Made by a program: the position numbers and the translations under genes. This document shows, piece by piece, positions 1 to 6,162 of a stretch of 7,183 nt of DNA (position 1 is its first letter; the number at the start of each line of letters is the position of its first letter). The stretch is taken from the NCBI GenBank assembly GCA_005793295.1, contig SXSX01000160.1:1-7183 (forward strand), in the 5' to 3' direction. The DNA comes from Burkholderiales bacterium (GTDB lineage: Bacteria > Pseudomonadota > Gammaproteobacteria > Burkholderiales > Burkholderiaceae_C). The notes beneath the pieces are model-generated. The model was not told the origin of the DNA. It searched no databases and saw nothing but the letters and a program-made list of their open reading frames with translations.

Positions 1-2
1 AG

Positions 3-1598
3 TCGGCAACCAAAGGTTGGCGTTTGTTGGTCGCAATTGCCGATGTCAGTCATCATGTGGAGACGGGTTCTGCCATTGACATTGACGCGTATGACCGCGC
101 AACCAGCGTCTATTTCCCGCGCCGTGTGATCCCCATGTTGCCGGAAAAACTCTCGAACGGCTTGTGTTCTTTGAAGCCTGAGGTCGAGCGCCTGTGTATG
201 GTGTGTGACATGTTTGTGAGCCTCGAGGGGGAGGTTGAGGCTTACCAGTTTTACCCCGCCGTGATGTGGAGCCATGCCCGCTTTACTTACACTGAAGTAG
301 CTGCAATTTTGGGTAACACCCGGGGACCTGAAGCCCTCAAACGCAAAGAGCGTGTGGGCGACTTGCTCAATCTGCATGGGGTGTTTGAGTCGCTTCAAAA
401 GTCTCGCAAAAAGCGGGGTGCGGTGGACTTCGAGACCACCGAGACGCAAATCGTTTGTGATGAAAACGGTCGTATCGAAAAAATTATCCCCCGTACCCGC
501 AATGTCGCCCATCGGGTGATTGAGGAAGCCATGTTGGCAGCCAATGTGTGCAGTGCTGACTTCATTGCACAAAGCAAACACGCTGGCTTGTTTCGCGTTC
601 ACGAAGGCCCCACGCCAGAGAAAAAAGAAATTTTGCGGGGCTACCTCAAGGCAACTGGATTGGGCATGACGATCAGCGACGATCCCAAGCCCGGCGAGTT
701 TCAAGCAATTGCAGAAGCGACCAAAGACCGCCCGGACGCCATGCAGATCCATTCCATGTTGTTACGCTCCATGCAGCAAGCGATCTATACGCCGATTAAC
801 AGTGGACATTTTGGTTTGGCCTTTGACGCCTACACCCACTTTACGAGCCCGATCCGGCGCTACCCGGATTTATTGGTTCACCGCGTTATCAAAGCGATCC
901 TTCAAAAGTCCCGCTACCAGTTACCGGCCTTGCCAACCCCAGGCGAAGCTCATGCCAAATTGGCTCGCAGGCTTGAAAAAGGAGCCGCTGCCAAAGGTGT
1001 TTCTTCTGTGGTTAAACCTGTCAAGCTCAATGCAGAAAATACCGCCTGGCAAGCGGCAGGCTTGCATTGCAGCGCCAATGAGCGCCGTGCCGATGAGGCG
1101 AGTCGCGATGTCGAGGCTTGGCTTAAATGCAAGTACATGTACGAGCATTTGGGCGAGGAGTATTCCGGCGTAGTGACTTCGGCAACCTCCTTTGGTCTTT
1201 TCGTTACGCTTGACGCGATGTTTGTAGAAGGTTTGGTACATATCACTGAACTGGGCGGAGAGTATTTCCGCTTTGATGAGTTGCGCCAAGAGTTGCGTGG
1301 TGAACGCACTGGGATTCGGTATGCCATTGGTACGCGGGTACAAATCCAAGTCAGCCGAGTTGATTTAGACGGTCGAAAAATCGATTTTCGATTGGTGCAT
1401 GCTGGCCAAGATTTGCCACTGCGGCCTCTTAATGAGAAAGCCGTCGCAAAAGTTCGATCCAAACAAGACCGGCCTATTCGCGAAGGCAATCCGAAAAATA
1501 AATCACCTTCAGCAGCTCAGGCTAAAACAGCTAAAACCCGCGGCGCAAAGGCTGCTAAAACTGCCGCTAAAAGTAAGCCTGTAAAAAAGAGGCGTTGA
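3..1598 (+). CDS. rnr: Ribonuclease R, 3' part (5' end outside window)
   Basis: RNase R is a processive 3'-to-5' exoribonuclease that degrades structured RNA in the cytoplasm. The reading frame is open to the left edge, and in-frame codons before position 24 read SATKGWR, continuing the conserved run LLVAIADVSH. The apparent TTG start at 24 is therefore internal. Seen here: most of the RNB catalytic domain, including VYFPRRVIPMLPEKLSNGLCSL and the RNB family signature at 807-881 (HFGLAF, then FTSPIRRYPDLLVH); an S1 RNA-binding domain at about 1155-1398; and a Lys/Ala-rich basic tail from about 1440 to the TGA. From knowledge of the family, the aspartate cluster that binds the catalytic metals lies just upstream of GWR, and the N-terminal cold-shock domains further upstream; neither is in the window. 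E. coli RNase R is 813 residues, so roughly a third is missing. The S1 domain and basic tail favour RNase R over RNase II. Confidence 0.96.
   Translation, partial: SATKGWRLLVAIADVSHHVETGSAIDIDAYDRATSVYFPRRVIPMLPEKLSNGLCSLKPEVERLCMVCDMFVSLEGEVEAYQFYPAVMWSHARFTYTEVAAILGNTRGPEALKRKERVGDLLNLHGVFESLQKSRKKRGAVDFETTETQIVCDENGRIEKIIPRTRNVAHRVIEEAMLAANVCSADFIAQSKHAGLFRVHEGPTPEKKEILRGYLKATGLGMTISDDPKPGEFQAIAEATKDRPDAMQIHSMLLRSMQQAIYTPINSGHFGLAFDAYTHFTSPIRRYPDLLVHRVIKAILQKSRYQLPALPTPGEAHAKLARRLEKGAAAKGVSSVVKPVKLNAENTAWQAAGLHCSANERRADEASRDVEAWLKCKYMYEHLGEEYSGVVTSATSFGLFVTLDAMFVEGLVHITELGGEYFRFDELRQELRGERTGIRYAIGTRVQIQVSRVDLDGRKIDFRLVHAGQDLPLRPLNEKAVAKVRSKQDRPIREGNPKNKSPSAAQAKTAKTRGAKAAKTAAKSKPVKKRR
807..881 (+). 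other. RNB (RNase II/R) family signature within rnr
   Basis: The 25 codons read HFGLAFDAYTHFTSPIRR followed by YPDLLVH. This is the RNB-family signature, with the conserved Ser-Pro-x-Arg-Arg-Tyr/Phe-x-Asp core and a terminal His. In the family this segment lines the catalytic channel, and its arginine contacts the scissile phosphate. It shows that the catalytic domain is intact over the part visible here. Confidence 0.93.
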
Positions 1599-2141
1599 TT
1601 AAATGTCCAACACGTGAAAGCCAAAAGACCCTGACTTGCGGTCTGCGAAAAAGCGTTCTAGCGTTTCTTTGACGGTTCGAAACGCCAGCTCATCCCAAGG
1701 GACATCTGACTCTGAAAACAATACGGCTTCTTGGGTTTCCATTCCTGGCTTGAACTGGTCGCTGGTGAGTTGTGCTCGGTAAAACAAATGGACTTGGCCA
1801 ACCCGTGCCACATTGACCAGTGAAAAAAGTTCTTGCATTTTAAATTGTGCGCCAGCCTCTTCATCGGTTTCTCTAGCAGCGCCTTGCGCGGTGGTTTCGC
1901 CCATTTCCATGAACCCTGCTGGCAACGTCCATTTGCCAAAACGCGGTTCAATGTTACGCTTACATAGAAGTACTTTGTCTCCCCAAACAGGGATGGTTCC
2001 CACCACGTTCAAGGGGTTGACGTAATGGATGGTTTTGCACGCAGGGCAAACCGCCCGTAATTTGGTGTCTCCATCATCAGGAATACGGTATTCGACAGCC
2101 GTGCCGCATTGTTTGCAGTGTTTGATAGGGGATGGCGTCAT
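1599..2141 (-). CDS. Nudix hydrolase with N-terminal zinc ribbon
   Basis: A 180-residue protein predicted to hydrolyse a nucleoside diphosphate linked to another moiety (NDP-X); the true substrate cannot be read from the sequence. Residues 1-40 form a zinc ribbon with C9-x2-C12 and C32-x2-C35. The Nudix box at residues 76-98 is complete: G76, five residues, E82, seven residues, R90-E91, then E94-E95-x-G97. R90, E91, E94 and E95 are the helix residues that hold catalytic Mg2+ in the family. The fold resembles NudC-like NADH pyrophosphatases, but at 180 residues it is much shorter than E. coli NudC (about 257). It fits the short zinc-ribbon (Nudix_N_2-type) group often annotated as ADP-ribose or FAD pyrophosphatase. 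The start ATG follows a modest AAGAAG ribosome site. It is the last gene of the minus-strand operon, 19 nt after the hydrolase stop, and its TAA directly abuts the rnr TGA. Confidence 0.93.
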   Translation of the reverse strand: MTPSPIKHCKQCGTAVEYRIPDDGDTKLRAVCPACKTIHYVNPLNVVGTIPVWGDKVLLCKRNIEPRFGKWTLPAGFMEMGETTAQGAARETDEEAGAQFKMQELFSLVNVARVGQVHLFYRAQLTSDQFKPGMETQEAVLFSESDVPWDELAFRTVKETLERFFADRKSGSFGFHVLDI

Positions 2142-2160
2142 AGGCTTCTTATTTCAAAGC

Positions 2161-2856
2161 TCAAATGATTTTGATGCTGATACTTTCTAAGCCGCTGATC
2201 TCACCCAAAAGGGTATCGCCCGCAACCACCGCACCCACACCCTCAGGCGTTCCTGTATAAATTAAGTCGCCACTTTGTAGCTCCCAAGCCGCAGAGAGTT
2301 GTTCAATGGTTTCTGCGATATTCCAAATTAATTGCGATACGTTGCTGCGCTGGCGGTCTTGGCCGTTGACTTGTAAAGAAATGCTGGCCTGATCAATTGC
2401 CTTTACGTCTTGGGCTCGGGTAATCGGGCCGATAGGGGCCGAGTGGTCAAATCCTTTTCCAATACACCAAGGCCGGCCTTGTTTCTTCATGTCGTTTTGG
2501 AGGTCGCGCCGGGTCATATCCAAGCCTACGGCGTAGCCATAAATATGCTCTATCGCTTTCGCTGCAGGGATATTTTTGCCGCCTTTGCCAATGGCAACGA
2601 CCAATTCAATTTCATGGTGCAAGTTAGCAGTGAGGCTGGGGTAGGGCATGAGCGCAAGGTGACCTGGTAACGCCACCAAAATAGCATCCGCTGGCTTCAT
2701 GAAGAAAAACGGGGCCTCTCGACCCGTGCCCCCCATTTCTTTGGCGTGTTCGGCGTAGTTTCGTCCTACACAGTAAATACGGTGAACCGGAAAAACCGCG
2801 TCTACCTCCACAACTGGAACCGAAACTTGGGGAGCAGCTGGAAAAACGGTGGCCAT
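2161..2856 (-). CDS. Fumarylacetoacetate hydrolase (FAH) family protein, FAHD1/fumarylpyruvate hydrolase-like
   Basis: Predicted cytoplasmic, metal-dependent C-C hydrolase or decarboxylase of acylpyruvate-type diketo acids. Family members include fumarylpyruvate hydrolase of the gentisate pathway, and acylpyruvase and oxaloacetate decarboxylase (FAHD1). At 231 residues it is a single FAH domain. Visible landmarks: YCVGRNYAEHAKEMG near the N-terminus, with His37 and Glu40 matching the lid His/Glu of FAHD1; metal ligands Glu82 and Glu84 in HHEIELVVAIG and Asp113 in GLDMTRRDLQ; and the C-terminal loop GTPEGVG at 202-208. The ATG at 2856 is preferred to the one at 2862, because AAGGA then sits 7 nt upstream rather than 1 nt. 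The choice changes only two residues. It is the second gene of the operon, 13 nt after the ABM-domain gene. The exact substrate is open; fumarylpyruvate is plausible but not shown. Confidence 0.92.
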   Translation of the reverse strand: MATVFPAAPQVSVPVVEVDAVFPVHRIYCVGRNYAEHAKEMGGTGREAPFFFMKPADAILVALPGHLALMPYPSLTANLHHEIELVVAIGKGGKNIPAAKAIEHIYGYAVGLDMTRRDLQNDMKKQGRPWCIGKGFDHSAPIGPITRAQDVKAIDQASISLQVNGQDRQRSNVSQLIWNIAETIEQLSAAWELQSGDLIYTGTPEGVGAVVAGDTLLGEISGLESISIKII

Positions 2857-2872
2857 GAGCATATCCTTTTTA
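2857..2872 (-). promoter_or_regulatory. Ribosome binding site of the FAH gene, overlapping the upstream stop codon
   Basis: Read on the minus strand, the junction is TAAAAAGGATATGCTC followed by ATG. The A-rich Shine-Dalgarno AAAAAGGA begins within the TAA of the ABM-domain gene. The spacing from AAGGA is 7 nt to the second ATG (2856) and only 1 nt to the first (2862), which decides the start. The arrangement is typical of translational coupling, which is an inference. Confidence 0.7.
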
Positions 2873-3172
2873 AGCAGATTTGGTGATCAGCTCGAAGTGT
2901 TCGACTATGGGAGGACTCGCAAAAAATGGCCCGACAATCGCTCGCCAAGCCGGAAAAGCAGCAGATTGGCGAAAGTCGATGGTGTGATTTTCCAGCGTAG
3001 TCCAAAAAATCTGTAGCACGTAACGCTCTGTATTTTCGATGCCTTTGTTGATCTTGAATCCCTCAAAGCCTTTAGCCTGCGAGATAACTTGTGCAATACC
3101 CTGTTCGATAGCTTGCTCAAAAGCAGCGTTTTGGCCGGGATGGATACGAATATCGGCAATTTCGAGAATCAT
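2870..3172 (-). CDS. Antibiotic biosynthesis monooxygenase (ABM) domain protein
   Basis: A 100-residue protein made of a single ABM domain (dimeric ferredoxin-like fold, as in YgiN-type quinol monooxygenases). The start MILEIADIRIHPGQ gives the first beta strand. It is followed by a helix (FEQAIEQGIAQVIS), the AKGFEGFKI strand, the RYVLQIFWTTLENHTIDFR segment typical of the family, and an end with WRAIVGPFFASPPIVEHFE. The frame is open further upstream to 3307, but that extension is basic, unlike the family and overlaps divergent pgeF. The ATG at 3172, with GGAG 10 nt before it, is therefore chosen. It is first in the operon with the FAH hydrolase and the Nudix gene. Members of this family act on quinols or polyketide-like aromatics without cofactors, or have no known activity; the substrate here is unknown. 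No catalytic residue can be assigned confidently. Confidence 0.88.
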   Translation of the reverse strand: MILEIADIRIHPGQNAAFEQAIEQGIAQVISQAKGFEGFKINKGIENTERYVLQIFWTTLENHTIDFRQSAAFPAWRAIVGPFFASPPIVEHFELITKSA

Positions 3173-3229
3173 GGTGGAAAGACTCCAAGGAATTAGGTTC
3201 AAGTTCGAGTCTCCATTATCCTTGAGGGT
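3173..3229. promoter_or_regulatory. Divergent intergenic region between the ABM operon and pgeF
   Basis: These 57 bp separate two divergent start codons, so at least the minus-strand operon promoter should lie here or just inside pgeF. A GGAG (3186-3183, minus strand) serves the ABM gene. ATTATC at 3215-3220 is a weak -10-like hexamer on the plus strand, with no good -35 partner. No clear operator palindrome is visible. The existence of a promoter is inferred from gene layout, not from consensus boxes. Confidence 0.4.
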
Positions 3230-4051
3230 ATGCGCTTTTCCACCCAAGACCTTACAGATGCATTTCAAGACGGCTTTCAAGCGCCTTCTGATTGGATCCT
3301 TCCACAATGGCCAGCGCCGACGAACGTTCGATCCGTGTGTACGACACGCGCAGGAGGCAGTTCAAAGTCTCCTTTTGACACCTTCAATTTGGGAATGCAT
3401 GTGGGCGATAACGAAGAGGACGTTCTCAGAAACCGATCTTTGCTGCAATCGACGCTTTCTGCAAAATCGGTATTTATGCAACAGGTGCACGGCACGGCAG
3501 TCTTAGAAATCAATGGTCAAACGCCGGATGGGCTGCAAGCGGACGGGAGTTTTACCAAACAAGCTGGCGTGGCGTGCACCATGATGGTAGCGGATTGTTT
3601 GCCGATTTTGCTTTGCGATAACAAAGGAACCCAAGTGGCCGCTGTCCATGCCGGTTGGCGTGGACTCGCAGGGGTCAATGGACACGGTGTAATTGAGGCA
3701 GCTCAGAGTGTTTTTGAATGTGCAGCAGAAAACCTGTTGGTGTGGCTTGGCCCCTGTATTGGGCCGACCGCGTTTGAGGTGGGAGAAGATGTTCGCAAGG
3801 TTCTTGTCGAAACATCGCCTGAATCTGCTTCTGCATTTAAAAAGCTTGGCAATGCCAAATGGCTCGCAGACCTTCCCGCACTGGCCCGCCACCGCCTGAG
3901 CGCTTTAGGAATAAGGCAGGTCTATGGCAATGACAGCGGCAAAGCGTGGTGCACCGTAAGTAATACCTCAAGGTTCTTTTCGTACCGCCGGGACCGCGTC
4001 TGCGGCAGGTTCGCTGCTTGTGCTTGGTTGGACGGGAAGAGCCTCGCCTGA
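3230..4051 (+). CDS. pgeF: Peptidoglycan editing factor PgeF (YfiH/DUF152 family)
   Basis: PgeF removes wrongly incorporated L-Ser from UDP-MurNAc-L-Ser in peptidoglycan precursors (shown for E. coli YfiH). The family was earlier called multicopper polyphenol oxidase/laccase-like and has also been linked to purine nucleoside phosphorylase activity. The 273-residue protein has all the family landmarks: PQWPAPTNVRSVCTTRAGG, FNLGMHVGD, QQVHG, ADCLPILLCD, VHAGWRGLAG, WLGPCIGP and RFFSYRRD. The zinc and catalytic residues His87, Cys123 and His140 line up with His71, Cys107 and His124 of E. coli at a constant offset of 16. About four residues (around 149-152) are inserted just after HAGWRG relative to E. 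coli. The start ATG at 3230 has GAGGG only 1 nt upstream, so its ribosome site is poorly placed; no better in-frame start is present nearby. The last 27 codons and stop overlap the next gene antisense. Confidence 0.95.
   Translation: MRFSTQDLTDAFQDGFQAPSDWILPQWPAPTNVRSVCTTRAGGSSKSPFDTFNLGMHVGDNEEDVLRNRSLLQSTLSAKSVFMQQVHGTAVLEINGQTPDGLQADGSFTKQAGVACTMMVADCLPILLCDNKGTQVAAVHAGWRGLAGVNGHGVIEAAQSVFECAAENLLVWLGPCIGPTAFEVGEDVRKVLVETSPESASAFKKLGNAKWLADLPALARHRLSALGIRQVYGNDSGKAWCTVSNTSRFFSYRRDRVCGRFAACAWLDGKSLA
3968..4051. other. Antisense tail-to-tail overlap of pgeF and the small membrane protein gene
   Basis: The two genes share 84 bp, coding on both strands. The plus strand encodes PgeF residues 247-273 and its stop, including the conserved RFFSYRRD motif. 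The minus strand encodes residues 67-93 and the stop of the membrane protein, its polar low-complexity tail. Neither stop lies in a free intergenic space, so neither transcript can have a simple terminator right after its gene. Confidence 0.78.
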
Positions 4052-4249
4052 AGCTTCTTGTTTTTCTCGCTCGCGAATAGCCCGTTTGCGAGCCGGCGAG
4101 CCCATGAAATACAGCACCAAGCCGATGGGTATAACGCCATACAACACAAAGGTCATGAGGGCGCCGAGGAGGGTGCCGTTGCTGTTCGTGGCCTCGGCGA
4201 CTGCCATCATCAAAGCGACATAAATCCAAGCGATAGGGATGATGTACAT
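3968..4249 (-). CDS. Small two-helix membrane protein of unknown function
   Basis: A 93-residue protein. Residues 1-18 (IIPIAWIYVALMMAV) form one hydrophobic helix, and residues 27-50 (LLGALMTFVLYGVIPIGLVLYFMG) form a second. A short Asn/Thr/Gly-containing loop separates them. A highly charged segment follows (SPARKRAIREREKQE), so by the positive-inside rule both ends should be cytoplasmic. The tail from residue 67 on is polar and rich in Pro, Ala, Ser and Glu and looks disordered. It is encoded opposite the C-terminus of PgeF. The start ATG has GGA 6 nt upstream. I recognise the general form as an uncharacterised transmembrane protein seen near pgeF or phaC in related bacteria, but know no function. 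Clear two-helix coding structure argues against a chance open frame. It is divergent from phaC and convergent with pgeF. Confidence 0.78.
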   Translation of the reverse strand: MYIIPIAWIYVALMMAVAEATNSNGTLLGALMTFVLYGVIPIGLVLYFMGSPARKRAIREREKQEASGEALPVQPSTSSEPAADAVPAVRKEP

Positions 4250-4368
4250 CGAAATTCCGTTCAGGTTACGTTTTTAAGGTGCGTCAAACCTTGTCAGCAT
4301 ATCGTAGGGTATCGGCTGAGATACTCTAGGGTTATTGACATTCAAGATACGAATGATACGGAGACACG
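4250..4368. promoter_or_regulatory. Divergent regulatory region between the membrane protein gene and phaC
   Basis: These 119 bp lie between divergent start codons and must hold the phaC promoter unless phaC is read from upstream. Seen: an inverted repeat GTATC (4309-4313) / GATAC (4320-4324) with a 6-nt centre; two direct copies of GATACG at 4346-4351 and 4355-4360; two TATCG copies at 4300-4304 and 4310-4314; and a perfect TTGACA at 4335-4340. TTGACA has no good -10 hexamer 16-18 nt downstream, so it may be chance. GGAG at 4360-4363, 5 nt before the ATG, is the phaC ribosome site. A regulator binding the GATAC motifs is possible but unproven. Confidence 0.45.
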
Positions 4369-6090
4369 ATGAAAAAATCAGAAGACAACGTTTGGCAGCA
4401 AGTTGCCGCCCAATTTCAGGAAAACTTAAATCAAAGCTGGACCCAAGCGCTGACTAATTTTCAGGGCGTAGGAGCAACCGCATCACCCGATACCAGTCAC
4501 CCCGCCTTGCATTTCTCGGCTGAGAAACTGGAAAGCCTGCGCGAGTCCTATTTAAAAGACGCAACGGCGTTGATGGCTGAAAACTGGGTTTCAGGAAAAA
4601 CGGAACTGCAGGATAAACGGTTTGCTTCTTCTGCGTGGGCGGAGAATCCTTTGGCGGCTTTTTCTGCAGCGGTTTATCTCCTGAATACGCGAACCATGCT
4701 GGGCTTGGCGGATGCGGTGGACTCCGACCCCAAAACCCGCAACCGGGTTCGCTTTGCTGTGGAGCAGTGTATGGCCGCAGCTGCGCCTAGTAACTTCTTG
4801 GCCTTCAATGCAGAGGCCCAGAAAAAAGCGATTGACACCAAGGGCGAAAGTATCGCTATGGGCATCAAAAACCTGCTGCATGACGTGCAGCAAGGCCATG
4901 TGTCGATGACCGATGAGAGCCTGTTTACGGTTGGAAAAAATGTAGCCACCACGGAAGGCGCCGTTGTTTTTGAAAACGAATACTTTCAACTGCTTGAATA
5001 CAAACCTTTAACCGCCAAAGTTTTTGAAAAACCATTTTTGCTCGTGCCGCCCTGTATCAATAAGTACTACATCCTAGACCTTCAGCCTGAAAATTCACTG
5101 GTTCGGTATGCGGTGGCCCAAGGCCACCGTACGTTTGTGGTCAGCTGGCGCAATCCGGATGCGAGCTTGGCTACCAAGTCGTGGGACAACTACATTGAAG
5201 ACGCTGTGATCAAAGCCATCAATGTCACCCGTGACATTGCAGGTAAACCTGCCGAAGATGAATCGATCAACGCCTTGGGTTTCTGTGTGGGCGGAACCAT
5301 GCTGACGACTGCGCTGGCAGTTTTAGCTGCCAGAGGGGAAAAACCAGTTCATAGCGTGACGCTGTTAACCACGCTGATCGACTTTACCGATTCCGGTATC
5401 TTGGATGTCTTTATTGATGAAGCGTTTGTTAAATTCCGCGAGCAGGAAATGGGCAAAGGCGGTTTGATGAAGGGCAAAGACCTGGCTTCGACATTTAGCT
5501 TCTTGCGCCCTAACGATTTGGTTTGGAACTACGTGGTTGGCAACTATTTGAAGGGCGAAACCCCGCCACCCTTTGATTTGTTGTATTGGAATTCGGATGC
5601 CACCAATTTGCCAGGCCCGTATTACGCATGGTACTTGCGCAATACCTATCTTGAAAACAACCTAATCAAGCCCGGCGTTGCAACGGTATGCGGTGAAAAA
5701 ATTGACTTGCGCCGCCTGGACATGCCGTTTTATTTGTACGGTTCGCGCGAAGACCATATCGTTCCTATCGAAGGCGCGTATGCATCCTCCCAATTCCTTC
5801 CAGGTAAAAAACGCTTCGTCATGGGGGCGTCAGGCCATATCGCTGGCGTGATTAACCCTCCCGCCAAAAATAAACGCAGCCATTGGATTCGGACCGATGG
5901 CAAGTTACCCAAGAGCCATGTTGAATGGCTCAAAGGAGCAAAAGAGCATCCTGGAAGCTGGTGGACGGACTGGTCTCTCTGGCTTAAAAGTCACGCGGGT
6001 AAGCAGGTGGCTGCACCCAAAAATTCTGGTCGCGGTAAGTACAAGGTGCTGATGCCAGCACCGGGTAATTACGTACTCGATAAGGCCTAA
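4369..6090 (+). CDS. phaC: Class I poly(R)-hydroxyalkanoate synthase
   Basis: Polymerises (R)-3-hydroxyacyl-CoA, typically 3-hydroxybutyryl-CoA, into storage polyester at the surface of PHA granules. At 573 residues it has the usual length of class I synthases (about 590 in Cupriavidus necator). Residues 1-200 form the variable N-terminal domain with an amphipathic, Gln-rich start. The alpha/beta-hydrolase core follows, with LLVPPCINKYYILDLQP (224-240), FVVSWRNPD (256-264), the lipase-like box GFCVGG (304-309) carrying the nucleophile Cys306, catalytic Asp462 in YGSREDHIVP, and general-base His490 in GASGHIAGVINPP. The C-terminus (KNKRSHW, GSWWTDW, APGNYV) matches the C. necator type. All three catalytic residues are present, so the enzyme should be active. 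GGAG lies 5 nt before the ATG. phaA follows 72 nt downstream on the same strand with no visible terminator, so the two are probably co-transcribed. The phasin and reductase genes are not in view. Confidence 0.97.
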   Translation: MKKSEDNVWQQVAAQFQENLNQSWTQALTNFQGVGATASPDTSHPALHFSAEKLESLRESYLKDATALMAENWVSGKTELQDKRFASSAWAENPLAAFSAAVYLLNTRTMLGLADAVDSDPKTRNRVRFAVEQCMAAAAPSNFLAFNAEAQKKAIDTKGESIAMGIKNLLHDVQQGHVSMTDESLFTVGKNVATTEGAVVFENEYFQLLEYKPLTAKVFEKPFLLVPPCINKYYILDLQPENSLVRYAVAQGHRTFVVSWRNPDASLATKSWDNYIEDAVIKAINVTRDIAGKPAEDESINALGFCVGGTMLTTALAVLAARGEKPVHSVTLLTTLIDFTDSGILDVFIDEAFVKFREQEMGKGGLMKGKDLASTFSFLRPNDLVWNYVVGNYLKGETPPPFDLLYWNSDATNLPGPYYAWYLRNTYLENNLIKPGVATVCGEKIDLRRLDMPFYLYGSREDHIVPIEGAYASSQFLPGKKRFVMGASGHIAGVINPPAKNKRSHWIRTDGKLPKSHVEWLKGAKEHPGSWWTDWSLWLKSHAGKQVAAPKNSGRGKYKVLMPAPGNYVLDKA

Positions 6091-6162
6091 ATCGCGCATG
6101 AATTAGGGCATCATGGATTGCCTGGTTCGCAACTTTAGAAAATCAATCATCGGAGTTTAAAT
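6091..6162 (+). other. phaC-phaA spacer with phaA ribosome binding site
   Basis: The 72-nt gap holds no stem followed by a U-run and no open frame of note. GGAG at 6152-6155, 7 nt before the ATG at 6163, is a well-placed Shine-Dalgarno that fixes the phaA start. The only symmetry is a weak GGCA/TGCC pair (6107-6110, 6119-6122), too short to call a terminator. Confidence 0.7.

Noticed and set aside
24..26. TTG at 24 as the start of the first gene
   Set aside because: The codons before it read SATKGWR, matching the conserved RNase R run just upstream of LLVAIADVSH; the gene simply enters from outside the window.
921..1489. Long open frames on the minus strand inside rnr
   Set aside because: They lie opposite a strongly conserved RNase R coding region and their translations show no recognisable domain; they are shadows.
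1577..1593. GCCT/AGGC stem at the end of rnr as an intrinsic terminator
   Set aside because: Only 4 bp with a 9-nt loop and no U-run; it is within the coding sequence.
3173..3307. N-terminal extension of the ABM-domain protein by 45 residues
   Set aside because: The extension lies opposite the pgeF start, is unlike the family, and a Shine-Dalgarno precedes the ATG at 3172.
4004..4012. Arg-Val-Cys-Gly after YRRD in PgeF as an unusual substitution
   Set aside because: E. coli PgeF has a basic residue (Lys) at the same place, so this position varies in the family.
4069..4101. GCTCGC/GCGAGC inverted repeat (with a second GCGAGC copy) as a terminator for pgeF or the membrane protein gene
   Set aside because: It is not followed by a T-run in either direction, has a 13-nt loop, and lies within codons for the Arg/Glu-rich segment of the membrane protein.
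4335..4340. Perfect TTGACA as the -35 box of the phaC promoter
   Set aside because: The hexamer 17 nt downstream would be ACGGAG, overlapping the ribosome site, and no acceptable -10 lies within 16-18 nt; a start there would leave almost no leader.
4058..4372. Plus-strand open frame running up to the phaC start
   Set aside because: It overlaps the membrane protein gene antisense, shows no domain or hydrophobic pattern, and its translation looks random.
6107..6122. GGCA/TGCC symmetry after phaC as a terminator or attenuator
   Set aside because: A 4-bp stem with no U-run; consistent with chance and with phaC-phaA co-transcription.
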